A stretch of DNA of 15,738 bases, taken from assembly GCA_002331625.1 (NCBI GenBank), contig DCZN01000107.1:11779-27516 (forward strand), given 5' to 3'. Below, piece by piece: positions 1 to 7,058 of the stretch (positions within the stretch are counted from its first letter, which is position 1; each line of letters begins with the position of its first letter). Origin of the DNA: Nitrospira sp. UBA2083. Lineage in GTDB: Bacteria > Nitrospirota > Nitrospiria > Nitrospirales > Nitrospiraceae. The position numbers and the translations under genes were made by a program. The notes beneath the pieces are model-generated. The model saw only the letters and a list, made by a program, of their open reading frames with translations. It searched no databases and was not told the origin of the DNA.

Positions 1-222
1 CCTCGGCTGATCATGCTCACCAGCCACGTCATGATCGAACGTCATCGTACGCCGCTGGAATTACTGCAGCTGATTCAGAACCGCATCACCACGGACTTCG
101 GCATCAAACACATGACGATTCAACTAGAAACCGAGTGTTGTGATCCAGACGACATCCACTGCGACCTGCGAAAGTTGACGGAACACCACCACGAAGCTCA
201 CAGCTTGGCACACCATCACTAA
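1..222 (+). CDS. Cation diffusion facilitator (CDF) transporter, C-terminal fragment
   Basis: The reading frame is open from base 1, so only the last 73 residues are present. They match the cytoplasmic C-terminal domain of CDF/CzcD-type metal/proton antiporters, which export Zn, Co or Cd. The diagnostic part is the alpha-beta segment around 'FGIKHMTIQLET', followed by a cysteine-containing stretch (ECC, IHC) that is typical of the end of this domain. The protein ends in a His-rich tail (EHHH, AHHH) that could bind metal, although such tails vary within the family. The membrane part lies outside the window, so metal specificity cannot be judged. The stop is TAA at 220-222. About 90 bases separate it from the next gene, which has its own promoter. 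Confidence 0.8.
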   Translation, partial: PRLIMLTSHVMIERHRTPLELLQLIQNRITTDFGIKHMTIQLETECCDPDDIHCDLRKLTEHHHEAHSLAHHH

Positions 223-280
223 CCGTCCAATTCCCTCCAGACATCGACTCCGGTTTTCATTCAGCTTGTCACGACCCCAG

Positions 281-308
281 TTGACATCACCGCCAGAATC
301 GATACACT
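281..308 (+). promoter_or_regulatory. Sigma-70-like promoter for the MNT/HEPN pair
   Basis: A perfect TTGACA at 281-286 is followed after 16 bases by TACACT at 303-308, which matches the -10 consensus at four of six positions. Transcription would be expected to begin around 314-316, essentially at the ATG of the MNT gene (316). The message would then be leaderless or nearly so. The only SD-like bases, GGGG at 309-312, would fall outside such a transcript. Confidence 0.45.
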
Positions 309-315
309 GGGGCGT

Positions 316-623
316 ATGATTTCTCAAGAACTGATCGCTCGACCTCAACAGATTGCGCAAGAAGTCGCGAAGCTTGTTCGATGCATGCTGGGTGCTGACG
401 TTGAGGTCATCTGGTTCGGTTCATGGCCCAAAGGTACGGCTCACTCCCACGCCGACATTGACATCGCCGTCTCCGGGACCACGGCGTTTCCCCCAGACAA
501 CTGGCCGAACTCCGTGCCGGAGTCGAAGACCTGGCGACGCTGCATGAAATCGACCTCGTTGATCTGCACACCGTCGGCAAACGGTTCCAACAAGAGATTC
601 TTCGCCATGGAATCTGCCTATGA
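316..623 (+). pseudogene. MNT-type nucleotidyltransferase (HEPN/MNT antitoxin), frameshifted
   Basis: The first 58 or so residues are a minimal nucleotidyltransferase domain. The GSx10DxD signature is present, with G35-S36 and metal-binding D47 and D49. After the run of five C at 490-494 the frame is wrong. One added C would join 'FPP' to 'RQLAELRAGVEDLATLHEID' and then 'LVDLHTVGKRFQQEILRHG', the normal MNT C-terminus, ending at TGA 621-623. The repaired protein would have 102 residues, the usual family length. As written, translation continues out of frame to 726. In known MntA/HepT pairs this protein neutralises the HEPN RNase by AMPylating it. The repaired stop overlaps the next ATG by 4 bases (ATGA at 620-623), the expected operon arrangement. 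The break may be true decay, a sequencing error in a homopolymer, or slippage-prone phase variation. Confidence 0.8.
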
Positions 624-993
624 CCACAAGACTCGACAGCTTCGCCACAGCCATTACACGTTTCAGCGAAGCACTCGGCACTCCCGTCACGAATCTCACC
701 CGAGACGCCGCCATCCAACGGTTTGAGTTTTGCTTTGAGCTGGCCTGGAAGGTAATTCAGGAGCGCGCACGAACAGAAGGGCTCGACTGCCAATCCCCCA
801 AAGGCTGTCTCAAACTGGCCTATAAGAACAACTGGATCGACGACGAAACTGGATGGCTGGCCATGCTCGAAGACCGGAACCGCACCGCTCACACCACGAC
901 GAAACGCTCGCGAAGGAGATATATCGCCGCCTTCCAACACATCTCCCTCTGCTGCAAGCCTTAAACACCTACCTACGAAGCACACAGGCTTAA
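620..993 (+). pseudogene. HEPN-domain RNase toxin (HI0074/HepT-like), frameshifted near the C-terminus
   Basis: This is a member of the 'nucleotidyltransferase substrate-binding' HEPN family. The helical core is recognisable through 'FEFCFELAWKVIQ' and 'GLDCQSPKG'. The catalytic RX4H motif is intact as R86-N-R-T-A-H91. Directly after it the frame slips at about 893-897. The family reads 'HTYDE' here, and adding one T restores 'HTYDETLAKEIYRRLP' and then 'LPLLQALNTYL', ending at TAA 991-993 with 124 residues. As written, the product is 114 residues with a 22-residue garbled tail ending at 964. The active-site residues survive but the last helices do not, so activity is uncertain. It is translationally coupled to the upstream MNT gene. 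Confidence 0.8.
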
Positions 994-1035
994 GGCATGA
1001 GTTGCAGCAGTAAGTCAGACCAAACACCAGACCAA

Positions 1036-1295
1036 GTGATCTCTGTACTTCATGAAGGCTGATACAGCGTGGCTTCCTAACGGCTGCCCAGCGCTTCGCC
1101 ACTCAGAAGCGCATCATCACCCGACTGAAAGCCCTGCAACACAATCCTCACCCTCAGGGCGTCAAGAAACTAGCCCGAGCAGATGACCTCTATTGTGTCC
1201 GTGAAGGCAATTACCAAATCATCTACACGATTCAAGATAAGGAACTCATCGTGCTCGTCGTAAAGATCGGCGATCGGAAAGACGTATATCGTTGA
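1036..1295 (+). pseudogene. RelE/ParE-type toxin, 5' end disrupted
   Basis: From 1056 to the TGA at 1293-1295 the sequence encodes a clear RelE/ParE fold. It has a helical part ('FATQKRIITRLKALQHNPHP'), then 'GVKKLARADDLYCVREGNYQ', 'IIYTIQDKELIVLVVKIGDR' and the terminal 'KDVYR'. The RelE-typical R-x-G-x-Y-x-I-I-Y core is present. No start codon lies in this frame between the TGA at 1053-1055 and the domain. The missing first strand appears one frame over as 'VISVLHE' (GTG at 1036), so one lost base near 1056 explains the break. RelE toxins inhibit translation, often by cutting mRNA on the ribosome, while ParE relatives poison gyrase; the fragment does not decide between them. No antitoxin gene is visible on either side. 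Confidence 0.75.
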
Positions 1296-1356
1296 CGCCT
1301 CTTCAGGAACACACAGTTTCCTTCACACACTTGCTTGCTATCACTGGGGTCTATCT

Positions 1357-1385
1357 TTCAGATTCCAAGTTTATTTCGATACAAT
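1357..1385 (+). promoter_or_regulatory. Possible promoter of the cupin gene
   Basis: TTCAGA (1357-1362, 4/6 to the -35 consensus) is separated by 17 bases from TACAAT (1380-1385, 5/6 to the -10). It lies about 65 bases upstream of the cupin ATG, in a 156-base gap that otherwise shows no coding signal. Confidence 0.3.
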
Positions 1386-1451
1386 GCTTCTGCTTGAATA
1401 AGATTGCCCGTGGGACAACTGAGAAGAACACGAACTCCATAACTCTGCCCC

Positions 1452-1754
1452 ATGCCTTATCTCACCCGTCAGAAATTTCAAGTGCCGCTCGATCGTGATC
1501 AGGTTGCTCGCGACTGGAACCAGCGTGGTTACTCCTGCGGTGTGTTCACTGATCCGCCCGGCAGAGAGTGGAAGGATTTCGTCCACGCGACGAACGAGCT
1601 CGTAACCGTCATGGTAGGAAAGCTGAAATTGACCATCGGTGCGGAAGAAATCCTTGCAGAGCCTGGTGATGAAGTGTTTATTCCAAAAGGCGTCCGCCAT
1701 TCCGTCAAGAACGTTTCTCCTTCGACGACCCACTGGCTGTATGGATACGATTAG
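1452..1754 (+). CDS. Small single-domain cupin protein
   Basis: This is a 100-residue stand-alone cupin (RmlC-like beta barrel). Cupin motif 1 is 'VHATNELVTVMVGKLKL', giving candidate metal ligands H45 and E49. Motif 2 is 'GDEVFIPKGVRHSVKN', giving H83. Only one of the usual two motif-1 histidines is evident, so metal binding could be weak or altered. Small cupins of this type are often of unknown substrate; some are sugar-binding or mononuclear iron enzymes, and nothing here selects one. No good ribosome-binding site precedes the ATG at 1452, but the domain begins normally from it. It stands alone between the toxin remnants and the lipoprotein gene, with about 200 non-coding bases after it. 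Confidence 0.85.
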   Translation: MPYLTRQKFQVPLDRDQVARDWNQRGYSCGVFTDPPGREWKDFVHATNELVTVMVGKLKLTIGAEEILAEPGDEVFIPKGVRHSVKNVSPSTTHWLYGYD

Positions 1755-1961
1755 AAGAGAAAGGTTTACGAAGTACTTTCTGGTCCTACTCAACCTGCTA
1801 CGAGCTCTGCATCAGCTCCGTCAAATGGGGTCTGACAAACCCTCGTGTGTTTCTGGTATCTTAGCTTCGCCTTTTCGCTACTCAGAATCATTAGCCATAG
1901 GCGTAAGACAGTTTGAACCTACAAACCTCACGACCTGTGATTATCTAAAGGGGGAAAGCAG

Positions 1962-3500
1962 ATGTTTCCCAAATCGATCAGCAATCCTCTCACGGCCATA
2001 TCCTTATTGCTGTCCTTGATGAGCTGCACCGCACTCAATAACCCCGTTGTTCATCCCCCAGCACCTGTGTTACTACCGCCAACCCCAAACCCACTTTCTC
2101 CGGCCCCCGAGTCCAGTATCAGTGTGCCTGTCCATCTTGATCTGTCACCGTTTCTCGCTACCGCCAACGATGACAGCGTGATCCCAAAAAAATTCGACCA
2201 TTGGGGGAACTTCGTCAGACATCCCAAAGGCGCCGAATACAAGTACTATGCAGAACGAGATGATTTTGCGATGACACCGTCCAGCACGTACCAAGCCAAC
2301 AGCACAAGTTCTGGCATGGTTCTCCGTGATTGGTGGAAAGGGGTCGAACTTTCCAGTTCCCACTTATTTATCGGTACCGCCCTTCGATACAAGATTGGAG
2401 CCCACTCACTTCACTGTGGCGATGGCAGTGAATGGCCACGAAGAGCCGCCGTGCACGGGAGTATCGCAACTGAGCTGACTCCCACGTACGGACTATCTGC
2501 ATCGGTCGCCAGCGTGGCGGTGAGCACCAGTGACCCATGCCACATACGAGTCGGCGATCTCGATGTGACTCAGGACGTGAAACAGCGGCTGGCAGACGCC
2601 GTTCGCGGAGGACTCAGCCGCGCGGTCACCCACATCAATGCCCTGACAGTCAAATCTCACGTGGAAGCTGCCTGGAATACACTCCGCAACCCCATCCAAT
2701 TAGAACCGGATGCCTGGCTCCAGTTCAATATCGACAAAGTCCGACATAGTGGCTTTTCGGGGATCGGACCCATGGTCGATGATACCGTCCACATCACCGC
2801 GAAACCGATCATCGTCTTCGGGTCGGAACCACCCGCCGGAGGTGCAGCCCTTCCTCCACTCGACACACCACCGACTTCTACCGGATTCCACGGTGCCGCC
2901 GACGCCCAGCTCTATGGCACGCTTCCCACCACGCTTGCGAATCGACTCACTCCCACGGGATTTCACGTCGTCACGGACATCCCCTTGGACTACCCCTCCC
3001 TCTCCAAAGCCCTTGCGAACCGGCTCATGGGCAAACGGGTCGTGAAGAAACAGTATCTCATTCTCATTACAAATGCCGCGATCTTTGGTAATGGCGGCAA
3101 TCAAGTGGTGATGCGGGTGGATTTTTCAGGAGACGCAGTCGGTCACGTGTATTTTGTTGGAAAACCCGAAATGAACTTCCTCACACAAACTATTTCTCTC
3201 GGCGGCCTCCGCTACGACGGCGAGACAGAAGCACTCCTACAGAAAACAGTTGATTGGCTCGATCTCTCAACATTCCGAGACCTGATCGCAAGCGAATCCG
3301 TTTTCGGAGTGGCTGCAGCCACCGACCGAGCGCGAGGCCTCCTGGCCACCACACTGAATCGAGCACTCAGTCCATCCGTCTCGATGCATGGAACCGTAGA
3401 GTCGGTCCAAGGCATCGGAGTCTTTGCTGATGTCAACGCATTGCACATCCGCACGGTCAGTGACGGAACCCTTGGTCTGACTGTCACCGATAAGCCGTAA
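1962..3500 (+). CDS. DUF4403-family lipoprotein
   Basis: A 512-residue exported lipoprotein. The signal peptide ends in a lipobox-like 'LMSC' with acylated C22. A proline-rich tether follows (about residues 26-52). The mature part then resembles the DUF4403 family, with an N-terminal domain opening 'SSISVPVHLDLSPFL'. A second similar domain starts near residue 330 ('DIPLDYPSLSKALANRL') and contains the typical 'VGHVYFVGKPEMNF' and 'GGLRYDGETEALL' segments. The two halves look like an internal duplication. The family's role is not established; it is envelope-located by its signal. The start is supported by a strong purine-rich ribosome-binding site (AAGGGGGA, 1948-1955). Residues 305-355 hold an extra tandem repeat described separately. 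A hairpin follows the stop, so it is probably a single-gene transcript. Confidence 0.8.
   Translation: MFPKSISNPLTAISLLLSLMSCTALNNPVVHPPAPVLLPPTPNPLSPAPESSISVPVHLDLSPFLATANDDSVIPKKFDHWGNFVRHPKGAEYKYYAERDDFAMTPSSTYQANSTSSGMVLRDWWKGVELSSSHLFIGTALRYKIGAHSLHCGDGSEWPRRAAVHGSIATELTPTYGLSASVASVAVSTSDPCHIRVGDLDVTQDVKQRLADAVRGGLSRAVTHINALTVKSHVEAAWNTLRNPIQLEPDAWLQFNIDKVRHSGFSGIGPMVDDTVHITAKPIIVFGSEPPAGGAALPPLDTPPTSTGFHGAADAQLYGTLPTTLANRLTPTGFHVVTDIPLDYPSLSKALANRLMGKRVVKKQYLILITNAAIFGNGGNQVVMRVDFSGDAVGHVYFVGKPEMNFLTQTISLGGLRYDGETEALLQKTVDWLDLSTFRDLIASESVFGVAAATDRARGLLATTLNRALSPSVSMHGTVESVQGIGVFADVNALHIRTVSDGTLGLTVTDKP
2874..3026 (+). repeat. Imperfect tandem duplication inside the DUF4403 gene
   Basis: Unit 1 (2874-2948, 25 codons) and unit 2 (2949-3026, 26 codons) abut exactly and stay in frame. 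Both begin T-x-T-G-F-H and both end L-A-N-R-L, with D and L conserved between. At the DNA level, 'CTTGCGAA' followed by TCGACTCA or CCGGCTCA closes each unit. The unit lies at the junction of the protein's two domains. Confidence 0.65.
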
Positions 3501-3502
3501 TT

Positions 3503-3540
3503 CATCTCGACCGAGCCCCGCACCTCGGTTCGTCGGGATG
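3503..3540 (+). terminator. Hairpin after the DUF4403 gene
   Basis: CATCTCGACCGAG at 3503-3515 pairs imperfectly with CTCGGTTCGTCGGGATG at 3524-3540 across a short C-rich loop. The outer CATC/GATG and inner CCGAG/CTCGG parts pair well, with a bulge between them. It starts only 2 bases after the stop codon. No T-run follows, so intrinsic termination would be weak; it could instead protect the 3' end. Confidence 0.35.
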
Positions 3541-3563
3541 GCTGGAGTTCAGACTGAGGCGAT

Positions 3564-3770
3564 CTAGCGCCGGAACACTAGCCAAAGATACATCGCACTG
3601 AGCGCGACGCGATCCCATCACGACTGGACAGCCATCCTGGAAGAACTGCCAAAAGGTAATCCGGTAGCCGGCCTTCCGAGCAATATGTACAAGAACAGCA
3701 TTGGTACTCGCTCCGATGATGCCACAGCCCTCTAAACGAGCCCCAACGCTAGCGCTACCACAGCGGAATC
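3564..3770 (-). pseudogene. Degenerate C-terminus of an ArsB/SLC13-type permease
   Basis: The 344-base gap between the lipoprotein gene and glgB is not empty. Read on the minus strand it yields pieces of the last two helices of an ArsB/NhaD/SLC13-like ion permease. In order these are 'VVALALG', then 'ARLEGCGIIGASTNAVLVHI' and 'ARKAGYRITFWQFFQDGCPV', then 'RVALSAMYLWLVFRR' and a TAG at 3564-3566. Intact relatives read G-G-N-G-T-L-I-G-A-S-A-N at the second piece. At least two frame changes are needed, one at the GGGG of 3743-3746 and one near the GGA of about 3611-3616. The conserved Gly-Gly-Asn is eroded. The rest of the gene is missing; the sequence between 3770 and the glgB start is not recognisably related. 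This is an old, non-functional remnant. Confidence 0.6.
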
Positions 3771-3844
3771 CTGTCCGCTTGGTTTCCAGATGCGGAGAAC
3801 ATTTTCTCCTTCCTAATCAGAGCTGCCGACAGTAGGATAGTCCC

Positions 3845-6055
3845 ATGCCCATCGAGTTGACCGTTCAGCAAGATGATGTCGATCGCCTCATTGCAGGCAT
3901 CCACTGGAATCCTCACTCGATTCTCGGCCCACATCCCATCACCATTGACAGTCGTCCTCACCTAGCTATTAGAGCCTGGCTTCCCGATGTCAAGAATGTG
4001 GAGGTTGTCGTCGATTCTATCCTCTGGCGCATGACCCGTATTCGGGAAGAGGGGCTCTACGAAGCGCTTCTTCCAGATATGCCTCAGGCACCATCCTATC
4101 AGCTTCGAATCACACAGCTCGACGGCACGACCACCGAAATGCACGATCCGTATGCTGTTCCGCCATTGCTGACGGACTTTGACCTTCATCTCTTCTGCGA
4201 AGGAACGCTCTATAGAGCCTACGAGAGCTTCGGCGCCCATAACCGAACCGTCGGAGGCATCCGTGGTGTGCACTTTGTCGTGTGGGCCCCGAATGCCGCA
4301 CGTGTCAGTGTCGTGGGAGACTTCAATGGCTGGGATGGGCTCCGCCACCCCATGACCAATCGAGGGTCTGCTGGAGTGTGGGAACTGTTTCTTCCGGATC
4401 TTCCGGAAGGAACTCTCTATAAATATGAGATTCGATCACGAGATCACAATGCGCTTCTGCTGAAAGCAGATCCCTACGCCTTTGCCGGTGAACTCCGTCC
4501 TCGGACAGCCTCGGTCGTGCACGATGTCTCCGCCTATGTGTGGCATGATGAGACATGGATGGGCACCCGATCAAAATGGGATCCGCTCACGGCCCCGCTC
4601 TCCATCTATGAGGTTCATGTCGGATCATGGATGCGCGTCCCGGAGGAGAGCAATCGGTGGCTGACCTATCGAGAATTGGCGGACAAACTTATTCCGTACG
4701 CCAAGGATCTCGGCTACACACATCTTGAGCTGATGCCGGTGACGGAACACCCCTTCGACGGATCATGGGGGTATCAAGCCACCGGCTATTTTGCAGCCAC
4801 CAGCCGATATGGAGCACCTCAAGACTTTATGGCCTTTGTTGATAAAGCCCACCAAGCGGGACTTGGCATTATTATGGACTGGGCCCCGGCACACTTTCCG
4901 GACGATCCGCATGGGCTGGCCCTCTTCGACGGCACACACCTCTATGACCACGCCGATCCGCGGCTGGGATACCACCCAGATTGGCATAGCCGAATCTTCA
5001 ATTACGATCGAGTTGAGGTGCGTACCTTTCTCATGAATAGCGCACTCTTCTGGCTCGACAAGTATCACATTGACGGGCTGCGTGTAGACGCGGTCGCGTC
5101 GATGCTCTACCTCGACTATGGCCGAAAACCAGGCGAATGGATTCCGAATGAATTCGGAGGCAAGGAAAATCTCGCAGCCGTGTCGCTATTAAAAGAACTC
5201 AATATCCTCATTCACAAAGAATTTCCGGGAGCCATCACCATCGCGGAAGAATCAACCTCGTGGCCCGGTGTGTCTCGTCCCACCTATACAGGAGGGCTCG
5301 GTTTTACATTCAAGTGGAACATGGGGTGGATGCACGACATGTTGAGGTTCTTTCAGTACGATCCGATCTACCGCCGGTTTCACCAAAACCAAATTACGTT
5401 CGGCCTGCTCTACGCCTTCAGTGAAAATTTTATCCTCGCCCTCTCCCATGACGAGGTGGTGTACGGCAAGCGAACCTTACTCGACAAAATGCCTGGTGAT
5501 GTATGGCAGCGGTTTGCCAATCTCCGGCTGCTCTTTGGATATATGTACACTCATCCCGGTAAGAAGATGCTGTTTATGGGCGGCGAGTTCGGACAATGGC
5601 GGGAGTGGAACCACGATACCAGTTTAGACTGGCATTTGTGCGAGGATGAGCCACACCGCGGGCTCCAGCGCCTCATCCGAGACCTCAACCGAATCTACCA
5701 AGAGGAACCCGCGCTGCACGAGGTCGACTTTGATTGGAGCGGATTTCAGTGGATCGACTTCAGCGATACGGACAATTCCGTCATCGCCTACCTTCGCAAG
5801 GCCAGAAACATGTCTGCGGCAATTGTCTGTGTGTGCAACTTCACGCCTGTCCCTCGTTACGGCTACCGCATTGGAGTTCCAGCATTCGGATGGTATCAGG
5901 AGCTCACCAACACCGACGGTATCGCATATGGCGGCAGCAACATCGGTAACGGCGGCGGTGTTCATGCTGCCGAAACCCCAAGCCACGGGTTTCCTTACTC
6001 TCTGACGCTCACCCTCCCCCCCCTCTCCATCCTCATGCTGAAACGACAAGCCTAG
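3845..6055 (+). CDS. glgB: 1,4-alpha-glucan (glycogen) branching enzyme
   Basis: This is a 736-residue GH13 branching enzyme (EC 2.4.1.18) of normal bacterial length. It transfers alpha-1,4-glucan segments to make alpha-1,6 branches in cytoplasmic glycogen. Domains in order: an N-terminal GlgB domain ('GIHWNPHSILGPH', from about residue 18), a CBM48 module ('VHFVVWAPNAARVSVVGDFN', about 140-230), the TIM-barrel catalytic domain (about 260-610) and a C-terminal beta domain. Catalytic residues are in place: nucleophile D415 in 'GLRVDAVASMLYLDYGR', acid/base E468 in 'IAEESTSWPGVSRP', and D536 in 'ALSHDEVVYGK'. The characteristic 'HEVHVGSW'-like motif appears as 'YEVHVGSW'. The ATG at 3845 gives the usual N-terminus and has an AGGA a few bases upstream. 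No glgA, glgC, glgP or glgX lies within the window, so it is not in a complete glg operon here. The gene ends close to the convergent peptidase gene. Confidence 0.97.
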   Translation: MPIELTVQQDDVDRLIAGIHWNPHSILGPHPITIDSRPHLAIRAWLPDVKNVEVVVDSILWRMTRIREEGLYEALLPDMPQAPSYQLRITQLDGTTTEMHDPYAVPPLLTDFDLHLFCEGTLYRAYESFGAHNRTVGGIRGVHFVVWAPNAARVSVVGDFNGWDGLRHPMTNRGSAGVWELFLPDLPEGTLYKYEIRSRDHNALLLKADPYAFAGELRPRTASVVHDVSAYVWHDETWMGTRSKWDPLTAPLSIYEVHVGSWMRVPEESNRWLTYRELADKLIPYAKDLGYTHLELMPVTEHPFDGSWGYQATGYFAATSRYGAPQDFMAFVDKAHQAGLGIIMDWAPAHFPDDPHGLALFDGTHLYDHADPRLGYHPDWHSRIFNYDRVEVRTFLMNSALFWLDKYHIDGLRVDAVASMLYLDYGRKPGEWIPNEFGGKENLAAVSLLKELNILIHKEFPGAITIAEESTSWPGVSRPTYTGGLGFTFKWNMGWMHDMLRFFQYDPIYRRFHQNQITFGLLYAFSENFILALSHDEVVYGKRTLLDKMPGDVWQRFANLRLLFGYMYTHPGKKMLFMGGEFGQWREWNHDTSLDWHLCEDEPHRGLQRLIRDLNRIYQEEPALHEVDFDWSGFQWIDFSDTDNSVIAYLRKARNMSAAIVCVCNFTPVPRYGYRIGVPAFGWYQELTNTDGIAYGGSNIGNGGGVHAAETPSHGFPYSLTLTLPPLSILMLKRQA

Positions 6056-6151
6056 GGAACATCCCAGTAAACGAGACACACCTCTCGTTCTCGCATAAGG
6101 ACGAGTCGCTCACACCGAGAGACCGTTCAGTGAGTGAGTTGCGCCGGAAGG

Positions 6152-6730
6152 TTACCGGTACCAATACCGAAAGGGACCTGAATCGAGGTGGACGTAATTG
6201 GAATGCTGATAGGCGCCGACTCCTCCGTATTTCAACTCGAGGGCAGCCTGGCGAAGTTTCTTCAGAGGGATCCCTGGGATATTCAGGTCGATGGCCTGCC
6301 CCTGTATATGCAAGCTGTTTCGAGCAGCGCGTTGTCCCGTTCGAACCAAGAAGTCATTGTATTCCGGAGACCGAAACCCTGAGATGATATGAATCTCTTC
6401 CTGAATCCCAAGCTTATTCTGCACCAAATTCACATGCTCCAATACCCGGACATCGATCGCGCCAATTTCGCCAGTATAATGGCAACGCAAGAGGTAATTG
6501 ACATCATCCAGTGCAGCAAGATCATATGTACCCGATTCATCTCGATAGGTCACATCCAGACGCTCATCCGTCCATACGTTGACCAATGTGAGTCTGCCCT
6601 CCGGAAGTTCTCGAGCCTGAACCGGCTGTGGACCGACCAAGCGGCCACTGAGCAAGAGGGTCCCCACCAGGGAAACCTGAAGAAAGGCTCGGCGGGTCCA
6701 AGCCCATGTAGACTGATCGGCTCTATCCAC
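6152..6730 (-). CDS. Tat-exported M15-type (YcbK/MepK-like, DUF882) murein peptidase
   Basis: This is a protein of about 192 residues with a twin-arginine signal 'TRRAFLQVSLVGTLLL', probably cleaved after 'VQA'. The mature part has the peptidase M15/DUF882 fold seen in E. coli YcbK/MepK. That fold includes 'IHIISGFRSPEYNDFL', the zinc ligands H141 and D148 in 'SLHIQGQAIDLNI', and H181 in 'NYVHLDSGPFRYW'. Relatives are periplasmic zinc endopeptidases that cut peptidoglycan cross-links, and several are Tat substrates. The start is a choice between two GTG codons, at 6734-6736 and 6728-6730. A GAGG ribosome-binding site lies too close to the first but about 7 bases before the second, so the second is preferred. 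It converges on glgB with a gap of about 96 bases. Confidence 0.87.
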   Translation of the reverse strand: MDRADQSTWAWTRRAFLQVSLVGTLLLSGRLVGPQPVQARELPEGRLTLVNVWTDERLDVTYRDESGTYDLAALDDVNYLLRCHYTGEIGAIDVRVLEHVNLVQNKLGIQEEIHIISGFRSPEYNDFLVRTGQRAARNSLHIQGQAIDLNIPGIPLKKLRQAALELKYGGVGAYQHSNYVHLDSGPFRYWYR

Positions 6731-7058
6731 TGGCACACCTCATCTGAAAATGTACAAAATGTGAACAGCGATGAATTACTGAAGCCAGTCGCTTGTAACA
6801 AAAAATGGAAACCTGGTCAACCCATTATTTCTGGAGAGTTTCCAGGTTGGATATCATGCGAGTTGTGGCTGACCGAGAACAGATGCAGTCGTCGATGACG
6901 TGAACACCATAACTATACGGTTGCCTAACATGAGCCGTCCCCATGATGCTGATCGGCCCTCGTAGGCATTCACCATTCGTACCTATATTCAGTATCGTTT
7001 TATTTCTAGACAGTGTCAGGTCCTCCAGGTAAGATCTGCAAAACTCAGTAGATCACCC
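6731..7058. other. 328-base divergent intergenic region between the M15 peptidase and the response regulator
   Basis: I see no convincing gene here. It must hold the promoters of both flanking genes. Two overlapping inverted repeats stand out: TGGAAAC (6806-6812) with GTTTCCA (6838-6844), and AACCTGG (6810-6816) with CCAGGTT (6842-6848). They can form alternative, mutually exclusive stems. Near the response regulator, TATATT at 6984-6989 is a possible -10 without a clear -35. No good ribosome-binding site precedes the regulator ATG. Confidence 0.4.

Noticed and set aside
407..1102. Long minus-strand open frame (231 residues) across the toxin-antitoxin remnants
   Set aside because: It is antisense to three recognisable protein families, and its translation is Arg/Ser/Cys-rich without any domain. 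It is a shadow of the plus-strand genes.
1371..1793. 140-residue minus-strand open frame over the cupin gene
   Set aside because: The plus-strand frame contains both cupin motifs; the reverse frame has no pattern and is a mirror of it.
1639..2019. 126-residue plus-strand open frame bridging the cupin and lipoprotein genes
   Set aside because: It overlaps both real genes in another frame, has no ribosome-binding site, and has a composition unlike a conserved protein.
6070..6125. Possible bidirectional terminator between glgB and the M15 gene (CTCTCG...CGAGAG)
   Set aside because: The arms are six bases with a loop near 28 bases and no T-run on either side; not enough to call.
6389..6898. 169-residue plus-strand open frame across the M15 peptidase start
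   Set aside because: It is antisense to the clearly assigned Tat/M15 peptidase for most of its length and shows no recognisable fold.
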